Shown: positions 10,970 through 23,812, numbered from the stretch's first letter. The stretch: DNA of 64,000 nucleotides from Sipunculus nudus (GCA_026874595.1 CM049306.1:36846019-36910018); one strand, 5' to 3'. Notes: generated by a model from the letters alone, not told the origin. Numbers and translations: made by a program.

Positions 10970-12942
10970 GTGTGTGTGTGCGTGCATGGCATGTGTCATC
11001 CCCCAACCCAACCTGGAGGATAAATTTACGCCACTGCTTCAAAAAAAAAAAAAAAAAACCAGAATTGAACAAGCATTTGCCATGATGATGTTGATAATGG
11101 TTATTATAACACATAATACTGACACATATAAATTTTGCAGATAAAAATTTTATGCTCGCCACACCATCAGTGTTTTTGTGCGTTGGGCGCCAATAAAAGG
11201 AAATGATACTGGGGGGGGGGGGGGGGGGGGAGGAATACTAGTATATACACAAATATTTAAAGCCCAAGACCTGCCTGGTTGAAAAGAAGGTAATGATAAC
11301 CAAAATCAGAGTTAAAAACTGTCCCGACAAATAGTGAGAATACTTGGAGGGCGGACATCGTTATTAGTACGTTATTAGTACGGCGGCGCTGGGCGATAAT
11401 TAAGGTAACACTGTGTTCTGGGAAATCTGGTACTCTTAACGTATGGAAACCCATGGAAACATGTAGTTTAATTTTATCTGCAGTATAACCAGTTCATGAA
11501 GACGCGGAATTAACTAGGAGAGGGCGAATATCCAATATGACGGCACTGCTTACAAGAGGGCGGAAGTTCAAGGTTGCTAAATTTTGAATTACGATTACAG
11601 AGGACCTCACTTTGACAAGAAGGGTCACGATTAGTAAATATATGTTACATACATCCCCATCCGTATTCTAACTGGACTAAAAACTCCATTAAATATTATA
11701 TTAAGAAAGGTTTGGGGCCACCATAATGCACTGCAAACCGGAAGTAAGTACCGGCCAATAGCAGTCCAGGTCATTGTTTGAGAAGACATGCCCGCGCTGG
11801 GACAAGATCACTCGTCAACCAGGACTCGGCAGCCATCTACCACTAGTACCAGGAGAAACGACGACAAGTGAATTCTTCTGTCAGGAAAAACGACAACCAG
11901 CAACGTACTATCTGGAAGAAAAACCCACCACCACCCCTTTCGCCACCGACTCAAGCACTCTGTGTTCTACTTGTTAATGTTAAAATTTTAAAGTTCATTG
12001 TTTCTAAGCAGTATATTTGTCCAAGTGTAAACTGTTTACTTTTACTACTACTACTTTTACTTTTAGTTTTAGCTATACGATATATATGGCGTGTTGTACC
12101 CCACCTTCCCGTCAGTGGGAAAGAAGGGATAATTGCTGAATATGTTGAATATGAAAATTTTAATGTTATTTTTAATAAACCTCGGCCAGTTTTTCCCACA
12201 ATTCCATGTCTTGTGCGCTTCTTTCAGCACTTCCGAGAACAGAGCAAGTGACTGGATTGGTATGAATGATATTATCAAGTTTTGATTAATTATGGGATAA
12301 CTGTGAGCAGGTTCGGGTGTGTGCATGTTGGTGTGATAGAGTCTAAATAAATTTTAATTTGTAAATGTCAAATTTGGAACTGCAAGCATAAACACGACTG
12401 ATTGATGATGTGAACATATTGACAGGTATAAAGCCTCACCTCGAGAACAGTGCTGTTATTGTTCTCCTTGCAGCAGATCTTTTTAGTTCTTTCTTCTTCA
12501 CTGTATTTGCTTGTTTTGTTCTGACATTTCTCCAGGCACACCGAACTCATGTTAAGACACGAGGCTTGGATCCGGCAAGGCTTCCGCCGATCATCTGATT
12601 CGTCATTAATTCTGCATTCACACCTGAAATATAAGAAACAGATTTTATTATAATACCATGGAAAAACAACATTATATATAATGCAAAAACAGGTTTCTCG
12701 AAATGTTTTATTCACATAGAGCTGGCTGTCCGCACCACCAGCCCGCGCATGCGTTTGATATATGAAATCATCCTCTAAGATAGTTACGCTTCCAATGACT
12801 AGATGGCGCTGTCATCGTAAAGCGTAACCGAGAAATTACTGAAAAATTCTGTTTCTGGACATTACCGATTAACCTCAGTTAAGCAACATTTCAAGCCAGT
12901 GTTTCGTTGTTCCAAATGGAGTGATCAGGAAGATGTATACGG

Positions 12943-13009
<67 letters not shown>

Positions 13010-13473
13010 ATGTTTAATTTTATATTTTACAAACTACTTGTCTGGGACCATAATATGCATATGCATATTCTAAAAGTTTAGGATGTTCAGACATGCGACT
13101 ATAAATCATTATTCCATCATAACCGTTACAGTAAAAGTATATTCCTGATCATTATAAAGATGATATTTAGTTAATGTTTGTTTTTTTGTTTGCAAATGGG
13201 ATTTAACATCCGTGTGATGCAAGGACCCATCAAAGAATGATATGCAGTCGGCTATTCATTATTTCAGGAAAATGGATATCATTTTCAATTAATATTGGCC
13301 ACTCTGTAGCCATCGCACTGAATAATAATAATAATAACCAACGTAAAATTTGAGTTGATACGGGGTCCTCTGAAGGGTCCTCCTCTGTGGGATCCTCCCC
13401 TTCTTCCGTGTCCCACTGCACATGCGCAGAAAACAGCCAAGACCACCAAACAGCAAAACAAAACGCCTCTCAT
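9917..13473 (-). CDS. Secreted Cys-rich, Arg/Gly-rich protein, copy 1 (intact, unrecognised family)
   Basis: Coding exons are 13,473-13,343, 12,623-12,440 and 10,114-9,917, with a 5' non-coding exon about 14,135-14,054. All junctions are GT-AG with phases 2 and 0, identical to copy 3. The predicted 170-residue protein has a signal peptide (1 to about 20), a basic stretch HGRRGGSHRGG plus GPFRGPR, a core (44-142) with 11 cysteines including CEC at 45-47 and CC at 94-95, several N-glycosylation sequons (N42, N68, N79, N99 or N100), and a tail of mainly Arg, Gly and Asp. It differs from copy 3 at about 8 residues. I do not recognise the family. The secreted, cationic, disulfide-rich build fits an antimicrobial, matrix or surface protein, which is inference. 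Intron 3 is about 1.1 kb longer than in copy 3 because of inserted repeats (about 10,880-12,340). Confidence 0.75.
10117..10800 (-). repeat. Degenerate ~40-base intronic tandem array upstream of exon 4 (copy 1)
   Basis: On the minus strand, roughly 15 diverged units follow the pattern CTTTATCATTACCAGGTTACA then GTGACA. The same array precedes exon 4 in copy 2 (36,830-37,545) and copy 3 (53,690-54,330), so it predates the duplications. Each unit carries a pyrimidine-rich AG|G that looks like a splice acceptor. Confidence 0.75.
10910..12340. repeat. Insertion in copy 1 intron 3, with (ATCT)n/(TA)n, poly-A and poly-G tracts
   Basis: This block has no counterpart in the matching intron of copy 3. 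It holds TATC/TA repeats (10,910-10,968), a poly-A run (11,041-11,058) and a G run (11,211-11,230). A predicted frame at 11,868-12,251 is dominated by a Leu run from TTA/CTA repeats and is not a credible gene. I cannot name the inserted element. Confidence 0.6.
12783..12828. repeat. Two-tier hairpin in intron 2 of copy 1
   Basis: The outer arms GTTACGCTT / AAGCGTAAC are perfect, and an inner CAATGAC / GTCAT(C)G arm flanks AGATGGCGCT. Matching sequence is at 52,782-52,829 (copy 3) and half-preserved at 36,051-36,089 (copy 2), always in intron 2. Confidence 0.7.
12945..13004. repeat. (TA)n microsatellite
   Basis: About 60 bases of uninterrupted TA lie within intron 2 of copy 1 and are absent from copy 3. 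Confidence 0.95.
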
Positions 13474-14053
13474 GGTTTTATTTCCTGAAGAAAAAAAAAA
13501 ATCGTTATAAAAATATGTTCTTTCTTGACCGTAGAGAAGGTTTGTCTATCGTACATGCCCTGTCATATCAAACTTCCAGCAAAACTTTAATTAAGTCAGA
13601 TTAACCAATATCCTACAAAATGGCAAAACAAATGGAGCATTTTTAATTTTACTAGCAAAAATGTAAGCAACATTGGGAAAGGAATGGCAGAACGTTTAGT
13701 TTTTGGTGTTTATAGAATAGTTTGTACGTCTTTTGGTTTATATTTGGTCTTTGACTGTATGTTGTGTCATTGTTAATATCTTACATGAAATAGGATATTT
13801 CCAGAGATACAAGGATATTATCCACAGGAGAAAATGGAACAAAAAATATAACACCATTGTTGGTCACATTGTTCTCGCATTACGAAACATTTTTTTGGTA
13901 AATCTGTATAGCTATTACATCGTTATAAGCATTCATGAATTTTTCTGTCACTTTAATTTAAACGATTTTTCCTGCATAATTTAATGTTGTGTAATCTTTT
14001 TATATTAATCTTCATTTAAAGAGGAAGTAAAAGCCAAAGAAACAAATACTCAC

Positions 14054-14400
14054 TACTTTTCAGTCTTCTTCTGATTTATCAGGAGTTCGCCTTTCGTCGG
14101 TTTCTGGCAGGTCTCTCAGTTACGTTCGGTCAGTTTGAGGTAGACAGCTTCGCTAGAGCGATATTTATATGTTCTGTGATCGTGACATCTCTGCTCAAGC
14201 GCGTCGGGTTCGTGAGTACTTGGACCGTCACAAGACCAGTCATGTGATGTTATTCAGAACACTTTTTATACTATTGTAATTATTTGTTTATACACGCACG
14301 TAGCCACCCAAGCGCATCCGAAGCAGTCATGAGACTCATCATATGACATGAAATCATTAGTTATAATCAAATACTGACGTCAGTGTATCACCGATACAGT
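14054..14400 (-). promoter_or_regulatory. Promoter and 5' non-coding exon of copy 1
   Basis: On the minus strand the order is a CRE-like palindrome TGACGTCA (14,382-14,375), the CATATGAT...TCATGAC motifs, a TATA box TATAAAT (14,169-14,163), a predicted start near 14,135, and exon 1 ending at 14,054 with donor AAGTA|GTGAGT. The same order and spacing occur at 51,278-51,609 before copy 3. Conservation across this non-coding block is nearly as strong as in the exons, which supports a functional promoter. Confidence 0.65.
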
Positions 14401-15175
14401 TCATGGATGCAACCGTCTTTACATGGACGTTCGTGTGGCAAGGGTCCAGCAGCCCATGCCAGGTCACAGAGTTCATTTCATACAGAATACTCCAGAATAT
14501 GAACAACAAATTATGAACGCTTGCATACTGGATCACCGAAACTAGCAGAGAATTGACAGAAATTTCCGTGATAAAAAAAAAAAAAAACCCAATAATTTAT
14601 TTAAATGTTTTTCTCCGTAACTTTCTGATATAGAGATATATAAATATTTCAAGTTTCCGTTTTATTTCTCATTTATTGCCAGGCTTTTCTGATATAAGAA
14701 TGCGTGCGGCAGGCGTGTGTATTTCCAACACCCTTAACCAGGCACATGAGATGCTTATTAGTTCATTGGTTTTATTTGGTGATTTTCTGCTTTGGTACGG
14801 GTTTTCTTTCTTTGTATACAGATTAGAATGTACAATTGTAAACCTACGATGATGATGGCACCAGTAAGAATTTGTACTCATTTCACATACTGGCTTTTTC
14901 ACTGTACAAAAAAAACGGGCATCCCCATCTCCTAATAAGACATTCTTAGTTTAACAAAATATGCAGTTTAAGGACCCACAGGGGCGTAGCCAGGATTGAG
15001 GGAGGGGAAGGGGCCATGATCAGTGGCGGATCCAGAATTTCGAGAACGGGGCGGGGGGGGGGGGGAGGGCACTAATATTCATGTATGGGTACTATGAAAA
15101 CTGTTATATGTACGTGTATATGTATGTATATTATTATTATTATATTTAATACTATACGTTATATAGTTTAGAGAA

Positions 15176-15257
<82 letters not shown>

Positions 15258-15439
15258 TTAGGAACCATGGTTCATTAAGGTTAGTTTCAGTACATAGGAA
15301 GGGTATGGGAGGGAGATACCCCCTCCAATATTGAGAAATTTTTGAATATGCAATGTAAAGAGGACATTTTGAGGCGATTTTTACAAAAAGAAATGAGGAT
15401 TTCCCTTTCCCGAAAAAACTGTTCCCTCATGTCTTTGCG

Positions 15440-15850
15440 TAAGTAGTCAAACTGTAGAGAGGTTAAATATTTAATATTTATATTTTTTTCAAAATTAGGA
15501 TATAAAATTTTGTTTTCAACATGTTAAAGTCAATGGCGCAAAGGCGCATTTACGTTTATAACTTGCAAAAAAAATTAGTTTTAATGTAATGCTCGGAGTG
15601 AAATAACCGATATGTGGATGTCTTATGTTAAACTTTGCTAAACTGTTTAGTCAAACTGAAGAGAGGTCCAATATTTAATAATTTTATTTCTTCAAAATAA
15701 GGATGTAAAATTTCAAGTTTTTCAACCTGTTTAAGTAAATGGCGCAAAGGCGCATTTACGTTTATAACTTGCAAAATATTATCTTTTAAATGTAATCTCG
15801 GAGTGAAATAACTGTTGATGTCTTATGTTAAACTTTGTTAATCTAAATTT
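15440..15850. repeat. ~205-base tandem duplication inside the TIR element
   Basis: Both units contain TGGCGCAAAGGCGCATTTAC, TTTATAACTTGCAAAA and CTCGGAGTGAAATAAC and end in TGTCTTATGTTAAACTTTG. A single diverged unit is at about 38,580-38,780. Confidence 0.85.
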
Positions 15851-15981
15851 TACCGGGATCCGTGGTCTCTACAGCACACAGGACTCACAAGAGCACAGAT
15901 CGCGAGTAAGGTATCAACAGAGGATCGAGCCACGAGATTGTCCACAGTCAACCCCAACTAGGGCCTGGTGCTCTGCAGCTG

Positions 15982-16126
<145 letters not shown>

Positions 16127-16357
16127 TAGTATTAGATTATGTGGAATTTCGAAAGGACGGCGAGCCTCTGCGGCCCCCCTCTGGCTACGCCCCTGTCCCC
16201 CTTTCAGCAGTCGTAACTTTTCTTAACGGATTCAGACAAATTTTTGCGGCCTTGACCCCCCCCCCTTTTTCGGACCTTGGGTTTCTTATGTTAGGTCATT
16301 AGTTCTCCTGGGTTGGCCTCCTCCGTTTGCTTAACCCTTGATCCACTTTTGTTTGGG

Positions 16358-16362
<5 letters not shown>

Positions 16363-16422
<60 letters not shown>
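16363..16422. repeat. (TA)n microsatellite
   Basis: About 60 bases of TA dinucleotides; frames through it are Tyr/Ile runs. Confidence 0.95.
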
Positions 16423-16426
<4 letters not shown>

Positions 16427-16849
16427 AATGAATAAATAATAATAATAAAAACAATAATTTCCATTACTGCAATGGCCACTCTCTATATTAGGATGCTTTG
16501 TGTTTTGGACATAGTCCAGATAAGACTCATATAAAATACCCAAAATATCATTAAAACATTGTGACGGTTTTATGGTTTTGGCAACCAACATAAATGTTTA
16601 ATTGAAATTGACGTATGAGAAGCTGGCATAAGGGAGCGTAAATGGAAGACTGGACAACATGGAGGTTTGTCACTTTGTCGGCTCGAACAAATTTCTTGAA
16701 TTTAAATGTATATTAGATTGTAAGGTGAGTATCAAATAGGACAATATGAAATCATTGAATGAATTTTAAGATGTGACCATTTCTTGTGTTTCCTTAATAT
16801 GTATATAGCACGTCGAATCCATGTTCTACTTAGACCTATTCATTTACAA

Positions 16850-17600
16850 ATGAAGATAGGTTTATTGTTATAGCCTGCCCTCAATATTCTGCATGGAAAC
16901 TGCTGCACTGCTGGTCCCGTCTGAGTCTATAATATACATGTAACTATGTGATCTGTGTGTATCTAGGGGCACATGAGCTACCTTCAGTACAGTCACGTAT
17001 GACTGTACATGTATTATAATTTTGTCCGAGCTACTACTTTTGTTACCTGTCCTTTGACTATTACGTGATCACATGATTTATCCCGGTAATATAAAAGATA
17101 TTACCATTTTCCGTGGTACTGTCTAGGCATGAAAATGAAGACATTGTATCATATGAATGATAGCATTTAATTATGAACTTAAATATATTCTACATTTTCT
17201 TTGCACCGGGATAGCTTTAAAATAAAATTAATACGTTGAAATGCATTTGATTGGAGCTATGAGCTGAAATTCTGTAATTCAGGTTAATTCCCATTTAGGA
17301 AAATATTTCTACTTTACCTGCAGCTTCGAAAACTAACGCCTTGGCCACTGACCTGTGTTTTACTTTTTTCAAACGTTGTTTATGTTGCCCTCACAATGAC
17401 GTCGCGTTTGATAAAAGTATGTAGTGTACGTGCTATGATTCACTGAGTGCGCATGACATTTTCCGTCTATCTGAGGAGATAAAAATCTTGATTGCCAAGT
17501 AAACAACGTTCTGTGGCGTGACCAGTGTGAAGGCACCATCTGAAGTATGCACTGAAAATGCACGTAGTGCTTGCAGCTGTCACTGTTTGGTGAAGTAAAT
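16850..17600. repeat. Left-arm blocks of the inverted duplication (non-coding)
   Basis: About 16,850-17,070 matches the reverse complement of 50,940-51,150 (shared CTGCTGGTCCCG and ATATGTGATCTGTGT). About 17,340-17,570 matches the reverse complement of 50,490-50,710 (shared GGCCACTGACCTGTGTT and ATCTGAGGAGATA). No coding content was recognised, but this sequence lies upstream of the promoters of both intact copies and could hold distal regulatory sequence. Confidence 0.65.
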
Positions 17601-19430
17601 ATACTCATTTTTAATTACCCCCTCCCTTATAAAGGAGGCGTTGCGGGTTTTATATTGACGTAGGGTTTTTTTAAAGTTAGGCTTAAAAAAACAAATAAAT
17701 ATGATATAGATATCGTAGGTATGAAAGCCTTATACGATGCCTTTCTTTCTTTCTCTTTCTCTCACACATTATTATATATAATTTCCCTTCTCACGGAACA
17801 TTTCACACACGCATACATAATTATCATCAAATATTCATCGATTAAACACACGCATAATAAGGAAAATATGATGTTTTGAATAAATCGATTTTTTATGAAA
17901 GTGATTTATTCCAGGTTTTAAGTGGTCCATAAAAAAGGCTGCGCTGAGAGAATGGAATGAGGGCGAGGCAACATGCGCTTTTAAAATGTAACAGCGATAC
18001 TTTTTTGCCGAGCTTATAAGAGGATAATTCTTCATAGCATTTTGATCAAATACAATTTCTATGCAGGCCATGCAGATACACATTGAAATGCTTAAAAAGT
18101 TTATTTCAACACACAAATTACTTCTTTAAGACGATCTCACATGTAAATTACAAATTTATGACCCTTCAAAAAATTATTACAAAAAACTCATACAGGAAAT
18201 AACTATGAATCTGAACTCTCAGGAATGCGCCAGGGGTTTACATTCACTTATTCGGGCCATATTCCCAGGTCCATTCGTGCACAAGTGACAGTACATTTGT
18301 GAATATTCGTGGATGACGTTGCTTAATCCGGACCATGTGTCCACACTAAAATCTAATCAATTTTTCCACGACCCATTCCCCGAAATGAGCTGGAGGGTGA
18401 TGTATTCTGTAGATTCTTATTTAAAATTCCTAAGGAGCTTTAATTTCCTTTCGTCATATATATAACGTTTAGTAGTGTTTCATGAGTGGCCCTTTTAAAT
18501 GTTTAAGAAAATAATATGTTTGAGATACCTACGCACAGTGAATTCATAATAACAGTTGTTTAACAGGGACATTTGTAACTTAAATTCGTTTATCATTATT
18601 ATCAATAATCTGTTTTGCATGTTTTAGGTGACCCATCCGTAAGTCAAGATAAACATTTTGGATAAGCTAATGCATTTTATTTTATATCAGCACATTTATT
18701 AGCACATCTCTCTATTTCAAGACTTAAGCTACTTTGCTTGATTTTTTCTCACTTAAGCCCTCTTTTGTATCGTATAAAAAGCAGTCCAATAGTACATATC
18801 CATATCTAGGAGGTTCCTTTAGGCAAGTAAATATTAATTTTGCAGCATTAAAATCTAATCAATTCTTCCATTACCCATCCCCCGAAATGCCATGACAATT
18901 TCCTGAGATTCCATTCAATATTGCGTGAGTTATGTTTTGAAAAAAGACGCAGACACACACAAACACAAACACACACACCTCTACACACACGAACGGAGAT
19001 GAACGCATACCCTCCTTGCGGAGACAATTAATCGAAATAAAGCTGTGACACAGAAACTAATAACGGCCTATCCATGGAATGTACGTGTACATTCAGTGAC
19101 ACAAGCCATATAATACAGAAAGGAACTAAAGGTAAAATAGTAAATGGCTAACGGTGCTCACTAAGATCCTACTCATAGGAATTAAACATTTTCAAATAAA
19201 TTAATTAAACAAAATCCAGGATAAGGTATACATATTATGTATTCCTTAACCTATGGAACATTCGGTTTTTATCAAACTGTACACGTTAAAGTTAAATGAC
19301 TGTATTTATTCTTATCTCAAGGTATCTTAATTTTTGTCAATATGAGTACTGATATCAGTATTGGTATATTTCTACCCTTTTTATTAAAAACTATAATTTA
19401 TTTTATGTAAATACAGATCACAATATTTTG
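17600..19430. repeat. Non-coding, with fragments of a dispersed AAAATCTAATCAATT repeat
   Basis: Two fragments of a dispersed family occur at about 18,340-18,410 and 18,840-19,030. The second runs from AAAATCTAATCAATTCTTCC through GAGTTATGTTTTGAAA and a CACAAACACAAACACA tract to CCTCCTTGCGGAGAC. Related copies are at 47,560-47,790 and 48,590-48,760. No gene was recognised. Confidence 0.55.
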
Positions 19431-19910
19431 TGACAAGGGCCAAATCACATATCTGACCTATATAAACAAAAGGAAATCCCTTTGAGCTTTTATTAAAATA
19501 GGCCAGAAAACGTGGATATCACCACACACAGGGTGGTTTATTTATATCAAGGTGTTTATAATATGTGGGAACCCGCAATTAATAATCAAAACAAATTCAA
19601 CAAAGGCATCTGGTAGCAAGTCTGATTAGCCAGAGCTTTGCAAATGACATTTTGCAACAAGGTACCTTTCTAGCTCCGCATATATGCAACCTGCCACCTT
19701 AGCTTACATGTTTTTTTCCTGTTTGTCAACATTGCTGTGTTTACAAATATGTTGTTTATAAACAAGTTCCTTCATTCTTCACGAAGAACTTATAAGAAAT
19801 TTTAACAATCCACAATACCATTAGATCATTAATATATACATGGGAGAAGCCAGAAATCACATCAATTCTTTTTCAAAAGGAAGGAGAATGGACCCTTTTA
19901 AAAAAGTCTC
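19430..19910. repeat. ~480-base repeat, copy A
   Basis: This is direct-orientation homology to 33,820-34,290. Shared blocks include CAACATTGCTGTGTT, AGCCAGAAATCACA and TTCTTTTTCAAAAGG. It has no open frame of note and could be a segmental duplication or a transposon relic. Confidence 0.7.
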
Positions 19911-20157
19911 TCTGAGGTTCTTACGATTTTTAGAAAAAGATTATTGAAATATAATATAATCAAGGCAAGGGAAGAACATATTCTATTAAGATATATATTT
20001 ACACTGTATCCACAAACTGTAAATGTGTCATGTGAATAAATCGATTTGTTAAACACATCTCTTTTGACGTGTTTTGTCAACAAAATATTGATATTAGAGT
20101 ACATGTAGTGGGGTTATACATTATTCCATATATGTGAACGAGAAGTTCCCATGAATC

Positions 20158-21460
20158 TTGTCATTCAATGATGCGTCAGCATTTTTGGTAGTTATGTACA
20201 AGGTGGTCCAAACACTTAGAACACAAGTCATGCCAAATGGTTTCGTAACATGCTGTGCGCGTGAGGAGACCTTTGGTGGGTGGTTATTGACCCAAAAGAA
20301 AACAGTAGTTGGCGTGTGTGAGCCAAGCGTGAAGGAGCAAAACCTCCCAACCGTGAAGCTGGCAATAAAAATGTAACTGCATCACCTACATGGGAACGAA
20401 TTCTCATGATCTGCTTGTGTACCACATGAACCTTTTAATGTGACATTTGATAGAGAGAAAGCCAAAAACGTTTTGCGGATACTATATTTTCATCCGACTA
20501 CCGCCACCAACGCATTCGTTTCCGGAGAACACTTCTGACACCACTGGACCGAACTTACAGAGACCCGGCTCATTCATCCAGTCATATGTGAACTGGTTCC
20601 AAACAACGATTGATGGCTCCACCAACACCTCCTTTTTGCTTAGTGTCAATCTGTACGTCTTGTATGGTGATAATAGCCCATTTCTCTTGAGTGGTTTATT
20701 GTACTGGCTTTAATTTGTGCATGTCCTGTCCATTTGTGCAGATCAAGGATACCCCTATCTCTTACTCAAGACGGGTTGCGCCACCTTTTGGCGTTGCGTC
20801 CGTCCGTCATTTCCTAGGATAAAAATCAATAATATCTTGGAAGTGGTTTAATGTATCAGCCAAACTTTTGCTTGTCCAAAGATCTTTGGATACCTTAATC
20901 TCGTACACAAACCGGATGGCGCGGCCGCAATCGTTTTTAAGGAGCGTCCATCCATAAATCTGTGTTGGGTGAAAATTCCACATCTCAGGAGTGGATAGCT
21001 GTATTTGCCTGATATTGTACACGTGTATCCGTCTTAGATAGCTTTGTTGGAGGCCAGAAAGGTGGCGCCTCCTACCATCCTGTTTTCGTAAAATACTTTG
21101 ATTCCTTTTTTTACTAAGTGGGTTGGCGTATCGGCCTGAAATTGTGCATGTTCATCTATCCTGGTACGCGAGAGTGGTGGCGCCACATACAATCATGTAA
21201 TGTAGAAAAAATTCATACAATTATCTAAGGCGTGGTTTAATGTATCAGCCTGAAATGTTGCATGTCCATAAATCATGAATTATTTTATCTTGTGTACAAG
21301 ACTAGTGGCGCCATGGAATATGTTTCAGGGGCACCATTTTTTCTTGCACTTTGCGACTGGTTTGGGGCGGAATGTCCCCCTCGGTCAGTGAAGGAATATA
21401 ATTCTTTATGGCAATGTCTGTTTCACAGGAATGAGATATTCATATCAATTCTGTCAATCT
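20158..21460. repeat. Left-arm GGCGCC-containing degenerate array
   Basis: Units of roughly 150-190 bases share GTGGCGCC, CAAAGATCTTTGGA and TGTATCAGCC motifs. The block, with its flank at 20,220-20,430 (GAATTCTCATGATCTGCTTG and TGTACCACATGAACC), is the reverse complement of 45,660-47,290. No gene was recognised. Confidence 0.65.
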
Positions 21461-21769
21461 TGTAAAATAAACTGAGTTTTAACTCAGCTTGTGGTAAGTC
21501 CGTCGTCTGTACGTTAACAGGGTATGTTTTAAAACATTGAACCTACGACAGCCGAATTCTGTGACTTTGTTCTCTTGATAAATTAAGGGAAACCGCCATT
21601 ATATGAAATATTATTGCTGAATACTTCTATGATAAATTGATAACTTGTTTAGCTCATGCAAATATCATTATAAACAGCTCAGTCGCACTTTGTACTGTTT
21701 CTTTATCATTATAATAGTTAACAAAAAATAATAAACAAGAGCACAGCAAATTGGGCATTATAGGCCCGT

Positions 21770-22450
21770 TGCATATTACGTAACCTCTGACCTCTTTAAA
21801 TATGTGTGACTTTGCTGAGAATGCAATTTATAGAGAAAATGTATTTGCTTAATATTCATCATGGATTATATGAAAATCAATCAGGTTTTCGTTTAGTCAG
21901 GAAGGTGCCAACAAAGTGTTGTGACCTCAGTCCTAATTAAATATGCATGGATTTTGCTGTAAATAGGCGAAATATAATATTGATAAATATTTCTATTGAG
22001 TAATTATATTCCTTGCACGTTAGTAGGCGACACGACGTATTGGCCTGTACAGAGCAGCCAGGTGACCTCCCACCTCATGAAATATGCGGGAATTTTGCTG
22101 AGAATATGAGTTAGGTGAGATATTTTATTGGTAAAAATGTATGATAAGTTTCATGAACATCTATAGGGGTTTTGGTAAGTAACCACGGTGCCTCGAAAGT
22201 GTGGTGACCTCTGACCTCATTAAAATGCATGGATTTTGCTTGAAATCAAACTTAGGCGAAACCACAAAGTAGCCTAATGACCTCTGACCTTAATAAATAT
22301 TCGTGGATTTTGCCGATAATCGAATTCGGGCGAGATTATCTATTAGTGAGTAGTTGTGGTGATTTTCGCGAAAATCAATCAAACCCCCGATAAGTTATCT
22401 TGGCAACACTTAAAGTCAACGGACTGACGGCAGGTATACCATAATAGGTC
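21770..22450. repeat. ~150-base tandem array with TGACCTCTGACCT motifs
   Basis: Four to five diverged units each carry CTCTGACCTC..TTAAATATGCATGGATTTTGC-like sequence followed by TAGGCGA and AAAATCAATCA blocks. The clearest motif copies are at 22,205-22,217 and 22,278-22,290. Confidence 0.7.
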
Positions 22451-22870
22451 CCGTGATAGACGTGCGTATAAAAATTAAAGTATCCATTACTGAAATTAAT
22501 GTTATACATGTTATGTATGAATAACAATTGTTTGTACAAGATACAATCTATTTTTCATACAAGTTTAATCATGAGCTGGTCCACCTGTCTTAACAAAATA
22601 GATGATTGATCTTTCAGGTTAAATTTTTAATCAATGTTTATGTTAATATTAAAGTCATTTTTACCATGTGAATTACAAGTTACATTTTTGAAATTGATGT
22701 ATAAACATAATTATTCTGCTAGTTTCTTAAACATAATTAAATCAATTCATAAGTTATACATGTATTTGATTGAAAACGAACTATCAAATTTAAAGCTTAT
22801 ATTTTAAAGCTTATTTGCTGAGAGGGTATCTTTTATGCTGGTGAGTGTGGCATCATGGAATATAAATAAT

Positions 22871-23025
22871 GTTACGGGGTGACATAAAATGAGGGGAAAA
22901 TGCTGGGCCGACCCGGGAGTCGAACCCAGGCGGGTGGCGCACAAATCCGGCGTACCAACCGCTTCGCTAGCAAAGCAAGCTTCACAAGCGGGACAGTTCG
23001 GCCCGCTTTTATGTCACCCCGTAAC
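22871..23025 (-). mobile_element. tRNA-like SINE/MITE bounded by 19-bp perfect inverted repeats
   Basis: GTTACGGGGTGACATAAAA starts at 22,871 and its exact reverse complement ends at 23,025. On the minus strand the body has a pol III A-box-like TAGCGAAGCGGTTGG and a B-box-like GGGTTCGACTCCC in a T-arm that can pair (CCTGGGTTCGACTCCCGGG), so it looks tRNA-derived. The mixture of tRNA promoter and DNA-transposon-like ends is unusual. Confidence 0.7.
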
Positions 23026-23176
23026 ACACCCCTAAGTGCAGCGGTTAACGGCATAATACAGAAGAACTGTTCAGATTGTGATAAAAGTACCAAATTTGGT
23101 GGAGTTGAAGTCTAGATAATACATTTTCATTCTTTTATTAGTTCCACCAACTGTTCTCAGTGTAATGGGGCGGATC
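23026..23176. repeat. Inverted-repeat segment, left partner of 27,686-27,830
   Basis: About 145 bases contain ATTGTGATAAAAGTACC and AAATTTGGT and end in GGGGCGGATCC. They match the reverse complement of 27,686-27,830. The pair encloses the second LINE and the 140-bp tandem array. Confidence 0.65.
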
Positions 23177-23529
23177 CTATGTTAAATTTTGGGTACTCAA
23201 ATTTATTTGAAAAATACACGGAAGATCATCATAGTTACATTATATCTTATACATTCCTTATATATAGGGTAAAATTTTGGAATATTTGGTTCTATTTATA
23301 ATTAAAGTCATCATGAGAAATGTAAAATTACCTTTGTGATCTCATTAATGTAAACATTTGTAATTAAAAATTGACTATTTGCCATTCAACGACATGTAGT
23401 TAACTGAAGTTTATTTATTGTTAAATATGACATAAATTAAATTTTAAAGTAAGGTATAATGACTATTCTCAATTCACTGCTCGTCGATGTCTCCTTTGAT
23501 GAATATAGGAGACGGTGGGGGAGGGCAAT

Positions 23530-23557
23530 GGGGGGGGGGGGGGGGGGGGGGGGGGGC
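23530..23557. repeat. Poly-G tract
   Basis: About 27 consecutive G. Similar tracts are at 11,211, 15,050, 28,829, 32,665, 38,941, 44,895, 45,669, 50,380, 53,367 and 60,058, with a C tract at 42,757. Lengths may be unreliable in the assembly. Confidence 0.9.
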
Positions 23558-23812
23558 GGTACTACTTACGTAGTATGGGTTCACTGTATAAACATTACAT
23601 TTTTCATCATACAATGAGTACGTTGCTTCGTGCTTAAAAATCATGTATAGGTTTTATTGTTCATAGTGCAAAATATCTGTTGTTTGTATTAATGAGCTTA
23701 TGGACATTTCCATATGAGCACTGAAATAAACCCCTGAATTTCCAGGGGCGGATCATATTTAATTATAAGGGGCGGATCATATTTAATTATCAGGGTACAT
23801 TCTTTTAAAATG

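Noticed and set aside
11868-12251. 127-codon plus-strand frame with a Leu run
   Set aside because: It lies in a repeat insertion of copy 1 intron 3; the Leu run comes from TTA/CTA repeats; no family resemblance.
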